DNA from: CAZWEZ01 sp964632795 | Lineage (GTDB): Bacteria; Pseudomonadota; Alphaproteobacteria; Rhodospirillales; 2-02-FULL-58-16 | NCBI GenBank assembly: GCA_964632795.1 | Contig: CAZWEZ010000031.1 | Location: forward strand, 1 to 34,953 | Direction: 5' to 3' | Length of the DNA: 34,953 bases | Part shown: positions 16,575 through 24,431 of the stretch, one piece after another | Numbering within the stretch: the stretch's first letter is position 1 | How the letters are laid out: each line of letters begins with the position of its first letter | Translations under genes and position numbers: made by a program | The notes under the pieces: model-generated | What the model was told of the DNA's origin: nothing | The model's input: only the letters and a program-made list of their open reading frames with translations | Databases searched by the model: none

Positions 16575-17693
16575 TTACGCCGAGATCAGGTCGAGGTAGC
16601 CGTTTAGCGCATCGTCGTAATGATCGGCGAAGTACTCGGTGTTGATCGGGATCTGGAGCTTGAAGTTCTCCGGCGCCGCCGGATGCAGGCGCCGCTGCTC
16701 GGGCGTCATCAGGTCGGTGGCCGCCGGGTTGGACGGTCCCTGGCCGAAGCAGTCCATGACGTCGATCTCGCGCTTGGGATCCTGCATCCAGGCGATCCAC
16801 CGGTTGGCCCACTCGCGGCCGCCCGGGTTGCCCTTGGGGATCAGCCAGCCGGCGGGACCGGCGTTGCCCTGGTTCCAGGTCCAGCCGACACGGCCGTCGG
16901 TGTCGCGTTCAAGCACGCTGGAGCGGGTGTGCCACAACGAGCCCATGACGATCTCGCCCTGGAGGAACATCTGCTGGCTCTCGGCGCCCGAGGCCCAGAA
17001 CACCAGGTGGTCCTTGATCGACTCGATCTTCTTGAAGGCCCGCTCCAGGTCCAGCGGATAGACCTCTTCCATGGGCACGCCGTCGGCCATCAGGGCGCCT
17101 TCGAGGGCGCCGCTCATCCACTTGTACAGCGCCCGCTTGCCGGGATACTTGTCGACGTTCCAGAAGTCGGCCCAGGTGCTCGGCACGTCGCTTCCGACCT
17201 TGGCCTTGTCGTAGGTGATGACGTAGCTGTACCAGTAGCCGAGGACCCCGTGCTCCCAGGTGTAGGGGGCCAGGATCTTGTTCTTGTCGACGATCGAATA
17301 GTCGATGGTTTCCAGCATGTCCTGGCGGGCCAGGCGGGGGATGTTGAAGCAGTCGCCGTCGATCACGTCCCAGGTCACGTTGCCGGCCTCGACCATGGCC
17401 TTGATCTTGCCCTCCAGCGGGCCGGTACCGTCGACCTCGAGCTTGACGCCGGTCGCGGCGGTGAACGATTCGCCGTAGCCCGACTTGAAGCAGGTGACCG
17501 CGTCGCCGCCCCAGTTGGCGTGGACGATCTGGTCCGGCTTGCCGGCCGCCCGGGCGGTGTCCGAAGCCAGGAAATACGGCGTCACCCCGGCCATGGCGCA
17601 GATGCCGAGGAAGGTCCGGCGGTTGATCCGCCCGGCGTTGAAGTCGTCGGCCGCGATCTGCGCCCGGTCCTGCATGAAAGTTTGCTTTTTCAT
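16575..17693 (-). CDS. Extracytoplasmic substrate-binding protein, PotD/PotF-like, Tat signal
   Basis: 372-residue periplasmic binding protein of the spermidine/putrescine class. The N-terminus carries a twin-arginine signal (RINRRTFLGICAMAGVTPYF, arginines 25-26) and a likely cleavage site after ARAA, so export of a folded protein by Tat is predicted. Mature-domain segments include ANWGGDAVTCFKSGYGESFTA and DVIDGDCFNIPRLARQDML. The ATG at 17693 has a GGGAG site 8 bases upstream; a longer open frame continues upstream but overlaps the ATPase gene and lacks support. Tryptophan- and acid-rich pockets fit a cationic amine ligand; that is inference. Confidence 0.92.
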   Translation of the reverse strand: MKKQTFMQDRAQIAADDFNAGRINRRTFLGICAMAGVTPYFLASDTARAAGKPDQIVHANWGGDAVTCFKSGYGESFTAATGVKLEVDGTGPLEGKIKAMVEAGNVTWDVIDGDCFNIPRLARQDMLETIDYSIVDKNKILAPYTWEHGVLGYWYSYVITYDKAKVGSDVPSTWADFWNVDKYPGKRALYKWMSGALEGALMADGVPMEEVYPLDLERAFKKIESIKDHLVFWASGAESQQMFLQGEIVMGSLWHTRSSVLERDTDGRVGWTWNQGNAGPAGWLIPKGNPGGREWANRWIAWMQDPKREIDVMDCFGQGPSNPAATDLMTPEQRRLHPAAPENFKLQIPINTEYFADHYDDALNGYLDLISA

Positions 17694-17731
17694 AGCTTTT
17701 CTCCCTTGTTGAAAGTTGTTTTTCGCGGCGT

Positions 17732-18850
17732 TCAGTCCTCCTCGACGATGACCGAGGCATCGTCGCTCCACGTCAGCCACACCTTGCCGCCGACCTCGGG
17801 GCGGATCGTGCACTGCCAAGCCGGTGTGGTGACCGCGAGATCGCCGATCCCTTCGGCGGCGAAGGTGAAATGAAAATTGCTGCCGAAGTAATTCCAGTTG
17901 ACGATCTCGCCCAAAACGCTGTTGACGTCCCCGCCCGGTTCCGCGGCCGAAAGCCCGATCTTCTCGGGCCGCATGGCGATCAGGATGTCGTCGCCCTTGG
18001 CGAGGTCCACCCCCTTGGCGGCCTGGCGGAAGGTTCGCCCGGCGACGCCATAGCGGACGGCGCCGTTGTCGGTGCCCTCGACGGCGCCCTTCATGAAGTT
18101 GCTCTCGCCGAGGAAGCTGGCCACGAAGCGGCTGGCGGGCTTCTCGTAGAGTTCCTCGGGGTCGCCGATCTGGATGCATTTCCCGTCGCGCAGGATGACG
18201 ATCCTGTCCGACATCGAGAGCGCTTCCTCCTGGTCGTGGGTGACGTAGACGAAGGTCGTCCCGAGCCGTTGGTGAAGCTGCTTCAGCTCGACCTGCATCT
18301 CGGTGCGCAGCTTGCGGTCCAGCGCCCCCAGCGGCTCATCCAGCAGCAGGATCTCCGGCGAGAAGCTCATCGCCCGGGCCAGCGCCACGCGCTGCTGCTG
18401 GCCGCCCGAAAGCTGGCGGGGCAGGCGGTCGGCGAAGCCGGTCAACTGGACCAGCTCCAGCATCTTGTCGACCTTGTCGCGGATCGCCTCGACCGCCTGG
18501 CGGCGGACCTTGAGGGGAAAGGCTATGTTCTCGGCCACCGTCATGTGGGGGAACAGGGCGTAACCCTGGAAGACCATGCCCAGTTCCCGCTTCTCCGGCG
18601 CCAGGTGGGTGATCGGCTTGCCGCCGAGCAGCACTTCGCCGGCGTTGGGGGCGATGAACCCGGCGACGATCATCAGCAGGGTCGTCTTGCCCGACCCCGA
18701 GGGCCCGAGCAGGGTCAGGAACTCGCCGCGCTCGATCTCCAGCGAAACGTCATCGACCGCGCGCACCACGCCATAGTGCTTGGAAACCCGATCAAGCCTC
18801 AGGCTGTAGGATGCGGGATCACTGCCGATCACAGGTGCCTCCTCGGCCAT
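17732..18850 (-). CDS. ABC importer ATPase, PotA-like
   Basis: 372-residue ATP-binding subunit. Walker A is GPSGSGKT (49-56), the Q-loop is MVFQGYALF (about 92-100), the signature is LSGGQQQR (147-154), Walker B is ILLLDEP (167-173) and the H-loop is VYVTHDQEEAL. A C-terminal TOBE regulatory domain (about 250-372) is typical of PotA/FbpC/MalK-type importers. It follows the creatinase-like gene by 55 bp and precedes the binding protein by 38 bp, all in one direction. Confidence 0.94.
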   Translation of the reverse strand: MAEEAPVIGSDPASYSLRLDRVSKHYGVVRAVDDVSLEIERGEFLTLLGPSGSGKTTLLMIVAGFIAPNAGEVLLGGKPITHLAPEKRELGMVFQGYALFPHMTVAENIAFPLKVRRQAVEAIRDKVDKMLELVQLTGFADRLPRQLSGGQQQRVALARAMSFSPEILLLDEPLGALDRKLRTEMQVELKQLHQRLGTTFVYVTHDQEEALSMSDRIVILRDGKCIQIGDPEELYEKPASRFVASFLGESNFMKGAVEGTDNGAVRYGVAGRTFRQAAKGVDLAKGDDILIAMRPEKIGLSAAEPGGDVNSVLGEIVNWNYFGSNFHFTFAAEGIGDLAVTTPAWQCTIRPEVGGKVWLTWSDDASVIVEED

Positions 18851-18905
18851 CGGATAGAAACCTTAGCCTGCCCCTCCGGAGCGGTCCAGTTCCTCGTCGC
18901 CTGGA

Positions 18906-20126
18906 TCAGCCGACGGCGACCAGTTCGCGCGGGATGTCGGTCAGGTTCTCGAGCCCGTTCCCGGTCATCAGGAAGGAATCGATCCACCCGGCCCCCGAGC
19001 CGCCCGGCCAGCCGTCGAAGACGTCGTACTGGACCTCGAAGTTGAACACCATGCCCGGCGCCATGACCGGATCGGGGGCGTCTTCGCGCGGCTGGGGGCG
19101 GTGGCGGTTGACCCAGTCGGGCGGGAACGCGATGCCCAGCACGTAGCCGCCGATGAACCATTCGTAGCGTGCCCGATCGACGCCCGAGGCGGCGATGAAG
19201 GCGTCGGCCGCCTGCTGGACCCGGCTGAACGAATCACCGGGGGAGACCCCGGCGACGATGGCCCCGCTGCACCCGGCCGAGGGGTCCATCAGGTCGTGCC
19301 AGCGGCGGTCGATGTCGCCCACCGCGAAGGTCCGCGAGAGGTTGGCGTGGTAGCGGTGCAGGCTGGCGCAGAAGTCGATGTGGACCAGGTCGCCGTCCTT
19401 GAGCCGGCGGTGCGAGGCCGGCCCGTGGTGGTCGCCCGAGCGCGGCCCGCTGCCGACCATGGTGCGGATACCGGGATGGCCGCAGCCGTTGATCATCAGC
19501 TCGTGGCAGATGACGGCGTCGACCTCGGTCTCCATCATGCCGGGTTTCATGGCCTCCCGGGCGGCGGCCATCGCGCTCTTGCAGATTTCGCCCGCCTCGC
19601 GCATCACCTCGACCTCGCGGGGCGACTTGTACAGGCGGACGTCCTCGATCAGGTCCGACTCCTCGATCACCGTCGCCCCGGCCCCTTCGAACCGCTTGCC
19701 GATGGCGCGGACCAGGTCGGGGTGGGGGCCGTAGGCCCAGGTCTGGATCGCCACCCGGCCCTTGCCCCAACCCCTCTCGAGAACCTTGCCGGCGACGAAG
19801 TCGGCCTGGTCTGCGGCCTTGCCCCGGGGATGGTAGACGATGTCGGTGATCTCGGGCGTGGTCGAGACGATCGCCTTGTGCGAGGCGTTGTCGAAGAACA
19901 GAAACTCCCCCCTCGCGGCGTCGAAGTAGAGCCCGGTCAGGCCGTGCTTGGATTGCCAGATCTGGTCGTGGCCGGTCAGCCAGTAGACGTCCCTGGGCGA
20001 GGTCACCAGGATGCCGTCGAAGCCCGCCGTTTCCAGGGCGGTCCGCACCTTGACCCGGCGTTCGGCGTACTCCTCGGGCGGGAACGGCTGTTCCCAGTCG
20101 ATCATGTCGCGGATGACCTGTTCCAT
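18906..20126 (-). CDS. M24 family hydrolase, creatinase-like, metal ligands lost
   Basis: 406-residue pita-bread-fold protein: creatinase N-terminal domain (about 20-160) and M24 catalytic domain (about 170-395). Most metal ligands of M24 peptidases are not conserved: the paired aspartates appear as HIDFC and YHANLSRTF (N in place of the second D), and the usual metal histidine region is GGYVLGIAFP. A histidine pair lies in GDHHGPASHR (H233/H234) where metal-free creatinase has its catalytic histidine, E364 is kept (FNFEV), and the end (WPGGSGAG...GNGLENLTDIP) resembles creatinase. A C-N hydrolase on a creatine-like or ectoine-like substrate is inferred. I chose the ATG 6 bases after GGGGAG, not the TTG before it. 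First gene of the transporter operon. Confidence 0.85.
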   Translation of the reverse strand: MEQVIRDMIDWEQPFPPEEYAERRVKVRTALETAGFDGILVTSPRDVYWLTGHDQIWQSKHGLTGLYFDAARGEFLFFDNASHKAIVSTTPEITDIVYHPRGKAADQADFVAGKVLERGWGKGRVAIQTWAYGPHPDLVRAIGKRFEGAGATVIEESDLIEDVRLYKSPREVEVMREAGEICKSAMAAAREAMKPGMMETEVDAVICHELMINGCGHPGIRTMVGSGPRSGDHHGPASHRRLKDGDLVHIDFCASLHRYHANLSRTFAVGDIDRRWHDLMDPSAGCSGAIVAGVSPGDSFSRVQQAADAFIAASGVDRARYEWFIGGYVLGIAFPPDWVNRHRPQPREDAPDPVMAPGMVFNFEVQYDVFDGWPGGSGAGWIDSFLMTGNGLENLTDIPRELVAVG

Positions 20127-20199
20127 CAAAATCTCCCCTGTTTTTACGACGGCAGCCCTGGCAGGATCGGTTCGGGATCATATGACATGGGGAAGCGAA

Positions 20200-21192
20200 A
20201 TGGCCAAGAACGAAATCAGCGACAAGGACACCCTGGTCGTCGAAAGCCTCTACTGGTGGGGCATCGCGTCGATGTTCCGCTGCGAGGTCGACGGTGATCC
20301 GGACAACTGCGACATCGCCCTGGTCGGGGTGCCCCACAGCACCGGCAACGGGACCACCGAGCGCGACCAGCACCTGGGGCCGCGCGCCGTGCGCGACATG
20401 TCGGCGATGGCCCGGCGCGTCCACATGAAGTTCGGCTTCTCGCCGTGGGAGAAGTGCCGGATCAACGACCTCGGCGATGTCGCCCTTCCCGAGGCCAACG
20501 ACAACGAACGCTGCATCGAGCGGATCACCGAGTTCTACAAGCGGATCGACGCCGCCGGGGCGCGGCCGGTCTCCATCGGCGGCGACCATTCGATCACCGG
20601 CGGCATCCTGCAGGCGCTGGGCGGCGTCGAGGCGAAACTGACCGGCGGGCGCAAGGCGGCGCTGCTGCACCTGGACGCCCACACCGACGCTTATGAGCAC
20701 CTGGACCATTTCCTGGGGGCCAGAAAGTCGGCCGCCCATTGGGCCAGCTACCTGGTCAGGCAGGGCCACGTGGATGCCGCCAGGAGCGTCCAGATAGGGA
20801 TGCGCGGCAACACCCGCACGCTGGACTGGCTCCAGCCGAGCTACGATTTGGGCTACGAGGTGATCACCATGGAGCGCTTCCGCGAGCTGGGAGTCGACAA
20901 GTGCCTGGAGATCATCAACGAGCGGATCGGCGATTCGCCGCTCTACATCACCTTCGATTTGGACTGCCTGGATTCGGCGGTGGCGCCGGGGGTCTCCAAC
21001 CTGGAGGCGGGCTGCGGCGGGTTCTCGATCGACGAGGCGATGGCCCTGTTGCAGGGGGTCCGGGGCAAGGACGTCATCGGCGGCGACGTGGTGTGCCTGA
21101 TGCCGAGCAAGGACCAGCCCAACAAGATCACCGCCCTGGTCGCCGCCTCGGTGGCCTTCGAGTTGATCAGCCTGATCGCCGATCAGGCCTGA
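20200..21192 (+). CDS. Ureohydrolase of the agmatinase/arginase family
   Basis: 330-residue binuclear manganese hydrolase that removes urea from guanidino compounds. All metal ligands are visible: H130 in SIGGDHSIT, D159/H161/D163 in LHLDAHTDAY, and D253/D255 in FDLDCLD. The family signature around DLDCLDSAVAPGVSNLEAGC is intact. The substrate loop after DAHTDAY (EHLDHFLGARKSAAHW) differs from standard agmatinases, so guanidinobutyrate, guanidinopropionate or another guanidino acid are alternatives to agmatine. Of two in-frame ATGs (20182, 20200) I chose the second, which follows GGGGAAG. Divergent from the creatinase-like gene with 73 bp between; its stop overlaps that of the aminotransferase. 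Confidence 0.92.
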   Translation: MAKNEISDKDTLVVESLYWWGIASMFRCEVDGDPDNCDIALVGVPHSTGNGTTERDQHLGPRAVRDMSAMARRVHMKFGFSPWEKCRINDLGDVALPEANDNERCIERITEFYKRIDAAGARPVSIGGDHSITGGILQALGGVEAKLTGGRKAALLHLDAHTDAYEHLDHFLGARKSAAHWASYLVRQGHVDAARSVQIGMRGNTRTLDWLQPSYDLGYEVITMERFRELGVDKCLEIINERIGDSPLYITFDLDCLDSAVAPGVSNLEAGCGGFSIDEAMALLQGVRGKDVIGGDVVCLMPSKDQPNKITALVAASVAFELISLIADQA

Positions 21193-22358
21193 CTGGCGAT
21201 CAGGCGGCGCCCCAGTTCGGCCATGTGTTCGCTTCCCAGGTTGGCGAAGGCGAAGCGCAGGTAGTCGTCCTGGCCGGGGCCGAACATGGAGCCGGGCATG
21301 ACCAGGATGTTGTGGTCGTCGGCCAGCCGCCGGGCGACCTCGGAGGCCGGCTGGCCGGCGAACGGGTGGCGGACGTAGGCGAAGTAGGCGCCCGCCGTGA
21401 TCAGCTGGTAGGCCAGTCGGTGGTCGAGGAACTGGCGGCGGAGCGCTTGCGCGCGCTCGCCCATCAGGCGCCGCTTGTCCCGTTTCCATCCGTCCAGGTT
21501 GCGAAGCCCGAACAGCGCCGCCTGCTGGCCGACGTGCGGCGGGCAGATGGTGACGCAGTCGGCCAGCTTGGCGACGGCGGCGATCAGGCCGTCCCCGGCG
21601 ATCACCGAGCCGACCCGGTAGCCGGTCAGGCTGTAGACCTTGGAGAAGCTGAACAACTGGACCAGGGTCCGCGGCCAGTCGTGGTCCCCGAACAGGCCGT
21701 GCGGGGGCGCCTCGGGGCCGCGGAAGTCCTTGTAGGTCTCATCCACCACCAGGGCCAGGCCACGTTCGCGGGCCAGCCCGAAGAACGCCTCCATGACCTC
21801 GGGGGGGTACTCGGCCCCGGTCGGGTTGTTGGGCGTCACCAGGACGATGGCCCGGGTCCGCGGCCCGATCAGCCGGCGGGCGACGGCCGAATCGGGGATT
21901 CCCCCGTTGTCCTCGTTGAACGGCAGGAAGACGGGTCGGATGCCCTGCATCTCCAGCCACATATGGTGGTTGAAGTAATAAGGCAGGGGCAGGATCACCT
22001 CGTCGCCGGGCGCCGCCAGGGCGGTCATGACCAGGCAGAAGGCCTGGTTGCAGCCGGCCGTGACGGCGACCCGGGCGGCCTCGATGGAGGCCCCGTAATC
22101 GGCGCTCATGTGGGCGGCCAGGGCGTCGCGCAGTTCGCCCAGGCCGATGATCTCGGTGTAGGTGGAGGTCCCGTCCTCGGTGATCCTACCCGCCAGGTGG
22201 GCCTGCAACTCCGGCGCCGGAGGATAGCTGGGCACCGCCTGGGCGACGTCGAGCAACGGCTTGTCGGCCGGGAAGTCGCGGCCCCGGATCCAGTCGTGGA
22301 CCTCGGCGACGGGCGGCTCGGCGACCGCTTCGACGATCGGATTCAGTTGATAGGCCAT
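21183..22358 (-). CDS. Class I/II PLP-dependent aminotransferase
   Basis: 391-residue fold-type I aminotransferase. PLP contacts are visible: VTPNNPTG (174-181, with the cofactor asparagine), D206 with Y209 in VVDETYKDF, the Schiff-base lysine K240 in LFSFSKVYSLTG, and R248 in TGYRVGS. Subfamily is near aspartate/alanine-type transaminases; the amino donor cannot be named. The start is the ATG at 22358; a TTG 30 bp upstream is possible but weak. It converges on the ureohydrolase with a 10-bp overlap and is divergent from the EamA permease. A role in removing the amino group from a product of the locus is inferred. Confidence 0.92.
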   Translation of the reverse strand: MAYQLNPIVEAVAEPPVAEVHDWIRGRDFPADKPLLDVAQAVPSYPPAPELQAHLAGRITEDGTSTYTEIIGLGELRDALAAHMSADYGASIEAARVAVTAGCNQAFCLVMTALAAPGDEVILPLPYYFNHHMWLEMQGIRPVFLPFNEDNGGIPDSAVARRLIGPRTRAIVLVTPNNPTGAEYPPEVMEAFFGLARERGLALVVDETYKDFRGPEAPPHGLFGDHDWPRTLVQLFSFSKVYSLTGYRVGSVIAGDGLIAAVAKLADCVTICPPHVGQQAALFGLRNLDGWKRDKRRLMGERAQALRRQFLDHRLAYQLITAGAYFAYVRHPFAGQPASEVARRLADDHNILVMPGSMFGPGQDDYLRFAFANLGSEHMAELGRRLIASQA

Positions 22359-22414
22359 GGCTCCCGTGGGCAATGTATCGTGTCGCAACCAGCGCGGCCA
22401 GGGGGAAGGCGGTA

Positions 22415-23326
22415 ATGATCTTCTGGGCCAACGCCGGCCTCGTCCTCACGGTGTTCGCCTGGGGATCGACGGCACCGGTCGTCCACCAGCTGCTCGAGAC
22501 CTGGGACCCCCTGGTCCTGACCGCGGCGCGTTCGCTCCTCACCGCGCCGTTGTTCCTGGTCTGGCTGGCCCTGGCCGAGGGCCGGGCCGGCTTCGCCCCG
22601 GACGTGCCGTGGCCCAAGGTCGCCATGCTCGGCGCCATGCTGGCCTCCTTCTCCGTGCTCTTCACCCTGGGAATCAACTTCGCCAACCCGATCACGGTGG
22701 CGATCATGAGCGCCGCGGGGCCGATCGTGGCCGGCTTCGTGGATTGGATCGTCAACGGCCGGCGGATGCCTGGCGGGGTCCTGGCCGCGGTTCCCTTCGC
22801 CATCGTCGGCGGCCTGCTGGCCGGGGTCGATTTCGGCTCGTCCGGTGGCCTGTTCCGCTTCGCTGGCGGCGAGCCGCTGATTTTGGCCGCCATCGTGATG
22901 TGGTCGTTCTATTCCTGCCTGGTCCAGAAGTGGCTGCCCGGCACCTCGCAACTCCGCCGGACCGCCCTGACGTTCATCGGCGCCTCGCCGGTCCTCATTA
23001 TCGTCGCCTCGGTCATGGTCGCCTTCGGCTTCGAGGCGCTGCCGACGCAGGCTCCCAGCGCCAGGGGGTGGGGGCTGTTCCTGTGGACCTGTCTGGCGAT
23101 CTCCATCCTCGGCACGCTGTTCTGGAACATCGGCGTCCATCATGTGGGGATCGTGGTGGCGACCATGTTCCTCAACATGATGCCGGTGGTCGCGGTGCTG
23201 GTGTCGATGATGTTCGGCATCGAACCGCGCCTGGAGCAGTTGATCGGCGGCCTGATCGTGATCGCCGCCGTCATCCGGGCTCAGTGGCGCCCCCCGTCGG
23301 CAAGGGGCCCGTCGAAGCTGGCGTAG
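22415..23326 (+). CDS. EamA/DMT superfamily permease
   Basis: 303-residue inner-membrane protein with ten predicted helices arranged as two EamA repeats (about 1-135 and 145-290), the architecture of drug/metabolite transporters such as RhaT/YdcZ/RarD relatives. I chose the ATG at 22415 because AGGGGGAAGG lies just upstream; an in-frame ATG 42 bp earlier lacks a good site. Substrate unknown; amino-acid or metabolite export is typical for the family. It closes the catabolic island and ends inside the first arm of a strong hairpin. Confidence 0.88.
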   Translation: MIFWANAGLVLTVFAWGSTAPVVHQLLETWDPLVLTAARSLLTAPLFLVWLALAEGRAGFAPDVPWPKVAMLGAMLASFSVLFTLGINFANPITVAIMSAAGPIVAGFVDWIVNGRRMPGGVLAAVPFAIVGGLLAGVDFGSSGGLFRFAGGEPLILAAIVMWSFYSCLVQKWLPGTSQLRRTALTFIGASPVLIIVASVMVAFGFEALPTQAPSARGWGLFLWTCLAISILGTLFWNIGVHHVGIVVATMFLNMMPVVAVLVSMMFGIEPRLEQLIGGLIVIAAVIRAQWRPPSARGPSKLA

Positions 23327-23381
23327 TTCCGATCGCGGTAGGGGCGCGAGGTAACCCGCGTCCCTACCGCGATCGGAACTA
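23324..23381. repeat. 20-bp perfect stem hairpin at the end of the EamA gene
   Basis: Arms 23324-23343 and 23362-23381 pair perfectly over 20 bases (starting TAGTTCCGATCG), and an inner CGCG pairing extends the stem. The first three bases are the TAG stop of the permease gene. It sits between convergent genes and could act as a transcription barrier for both, but no T-run follows, so a Rho-independent terminator in the strict sense is not shown. Confidence 0.8.
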
Positions 23382-23422
23382 TTCATCGGAACTATTCACC
23401 GGAACTATTTCACCGGAACTAT
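23375..23422. repeat. Short tandem repeat, 13-14 bp unit GGAACTATTCACC
   Basis: Units at 23375-23387, 23388-23400 and 23401-23414 (the last with one extra T), then a partial fourth starting GGAACTA at 23415. The array overlaps the outer end of the preceding hairpin and runs up to the stop codon of the NHL-repeat gene. Confidence 0.85.
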
Positions 23423-24414
23423 CATTGCCCGGTCATGTCCGCCATGGATCGCCATTTCTGGATGCGGTTGTTGCCGTAGTCGGCGACAAAGAGCGTGCCA
23501 TCCTCGGCCACCGCCACGGCGGTCACGTAGGTAAACTGCCCGGGTCCGATCCCCCTCTCGCCGAAAGCCGTGAGGAAGGTGCCGTCGGCGGCGAACTTCT
23601 GGACCCGGTGATTATAGAAGTCGGCGGCGAACACCATCCCTTGCCGGTCGACAACCAGACTCGTCACGACGGCGAACCAACCGTTGAACGGACCAAAAAT
23701 GTTCATGCCAAAGGGTCCGCCCCATTTCCGCACGAAACTGCCATCAGGCGCGAATACCTGTATTCTGTCGTTGTAGCCGTCGCCCACCAGAAGAACTCCC
23801 CCCGGACCAAGGACCACGTCCGTGGGGTAATTGAACTCACCGGCCCGGATGCCGACCTCGCCCGTCGTTCCCCACTGGCGCACGAAGCCGCCGTCCGGAC
23901 GCAGGTGCTGGACTCTCTGATTATAGAAGTCGGCAACGAAGAGATCGCCGTTGGGCGCGATAGCGACACCTCCTGGGGCATTGAACTGACCGGGATCGCT
24001 GCCGCCACTTCCGATAATCCTGCGCGGTGTTCCGTCGAGGCCGAAGACCTGGATGCGGTCGTTCCAGTATTCGGCGACGTAGAGTTCTCCGTTGGCGATC
24101 CTGAGATTCATCGGCCGGCTCAACTCGCCTGGGCCCTTACCGGGCTCACCGAACTGGCGCTTGAAGTCGCCTTCGAAATCGAAGACCTGGATGCGGCCGT
24201 TGCGGGAATCGGCAACGAACACCTCGCCCCCGGCAACGGCGATGCCGGTCGGGTCGTTGAACTGCCCCGGGCCACTGCCTTTCTCGCCCCATGCCATCAC
24301 GAACTCGTACCCGGGCTCCTTGGCCCAGGGCACGAAGGCCAACCAACCCCCAACCAGCAAAACCGCCAGAAAAAGCAAAAGGCCGCCGAAGACCTTGAGA
24401 AGTTTGCGTCGCAT
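23422..24414 (-). CDS. Membrane-anchored NHL-repeat beta-propeller protein
   Basis: 330 residues: a short positively charged start and one hydrophobic helix (about 5-28, LLKVFGGLLLFLAVLLVGGW), then about six NHL repeats filling the rest. Repeat cores are recognisable, e.g. GQFNDPTGIAVAGGEVFVAD, NGRIQVFDFEGDFKRQFG, YNQRVQHLRPDGGFVRQWG, GNNRIQKW. This predicts a six-bladed propeller on the periplasmic side, held by the inner membrane. NHL propellers bind proteins or ligands; no catalytic residues are evident. Last gene of the MerR-led operon, 17 bp after the outer-membrane protein. Role in metal response is inferred from context only. Confidence 0.85.
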   Translation of the reverse strand: MRRKLLKVFGGLLLFLAVLLVGGWLAFVPWAKEPGYEFVMAWGEKGSGPGQFNDPTGIAVAGGEVFVADSRNGRIQVFDFEGDFKRQFGEPGKGPGELSRPMNLRIANGELYVAEYWNDRIQVFGLDGTPRRIIGSGGSDPGQFNAPGGVAIAPNGDLFVADFYNQRVQHLRPDGGFVRQWGTTGEVGIRAGEFNYPTDVVLGPGGVLLVGDGYNDRIQVFAPDGSFVRKWGGPFGMNIFGPFNGWFAVVTSLVVDRQGMVFAADFYNHRVQKFAADGTFLTAFGERGIGPGQFTYVTAVAVAEDGTLFVADYGNNRIQKWRSMADMTGQ

Positions 24415-24431
24415 CGTCGTTCCTTGGTTGG

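Noticed and set aside
17694..18179. Upstream extension of the binding-protein frame
   Set aside because: Overlaps the ATPase gene and precedes an ideal Tat signal with its own ribosome site at 17693.
19234..21489. 751-codon minus-strand open frame
   Set aside because: Antisense to the ureohydrolase and out of frame with the creatinase-like gene; no recognisable motifs.
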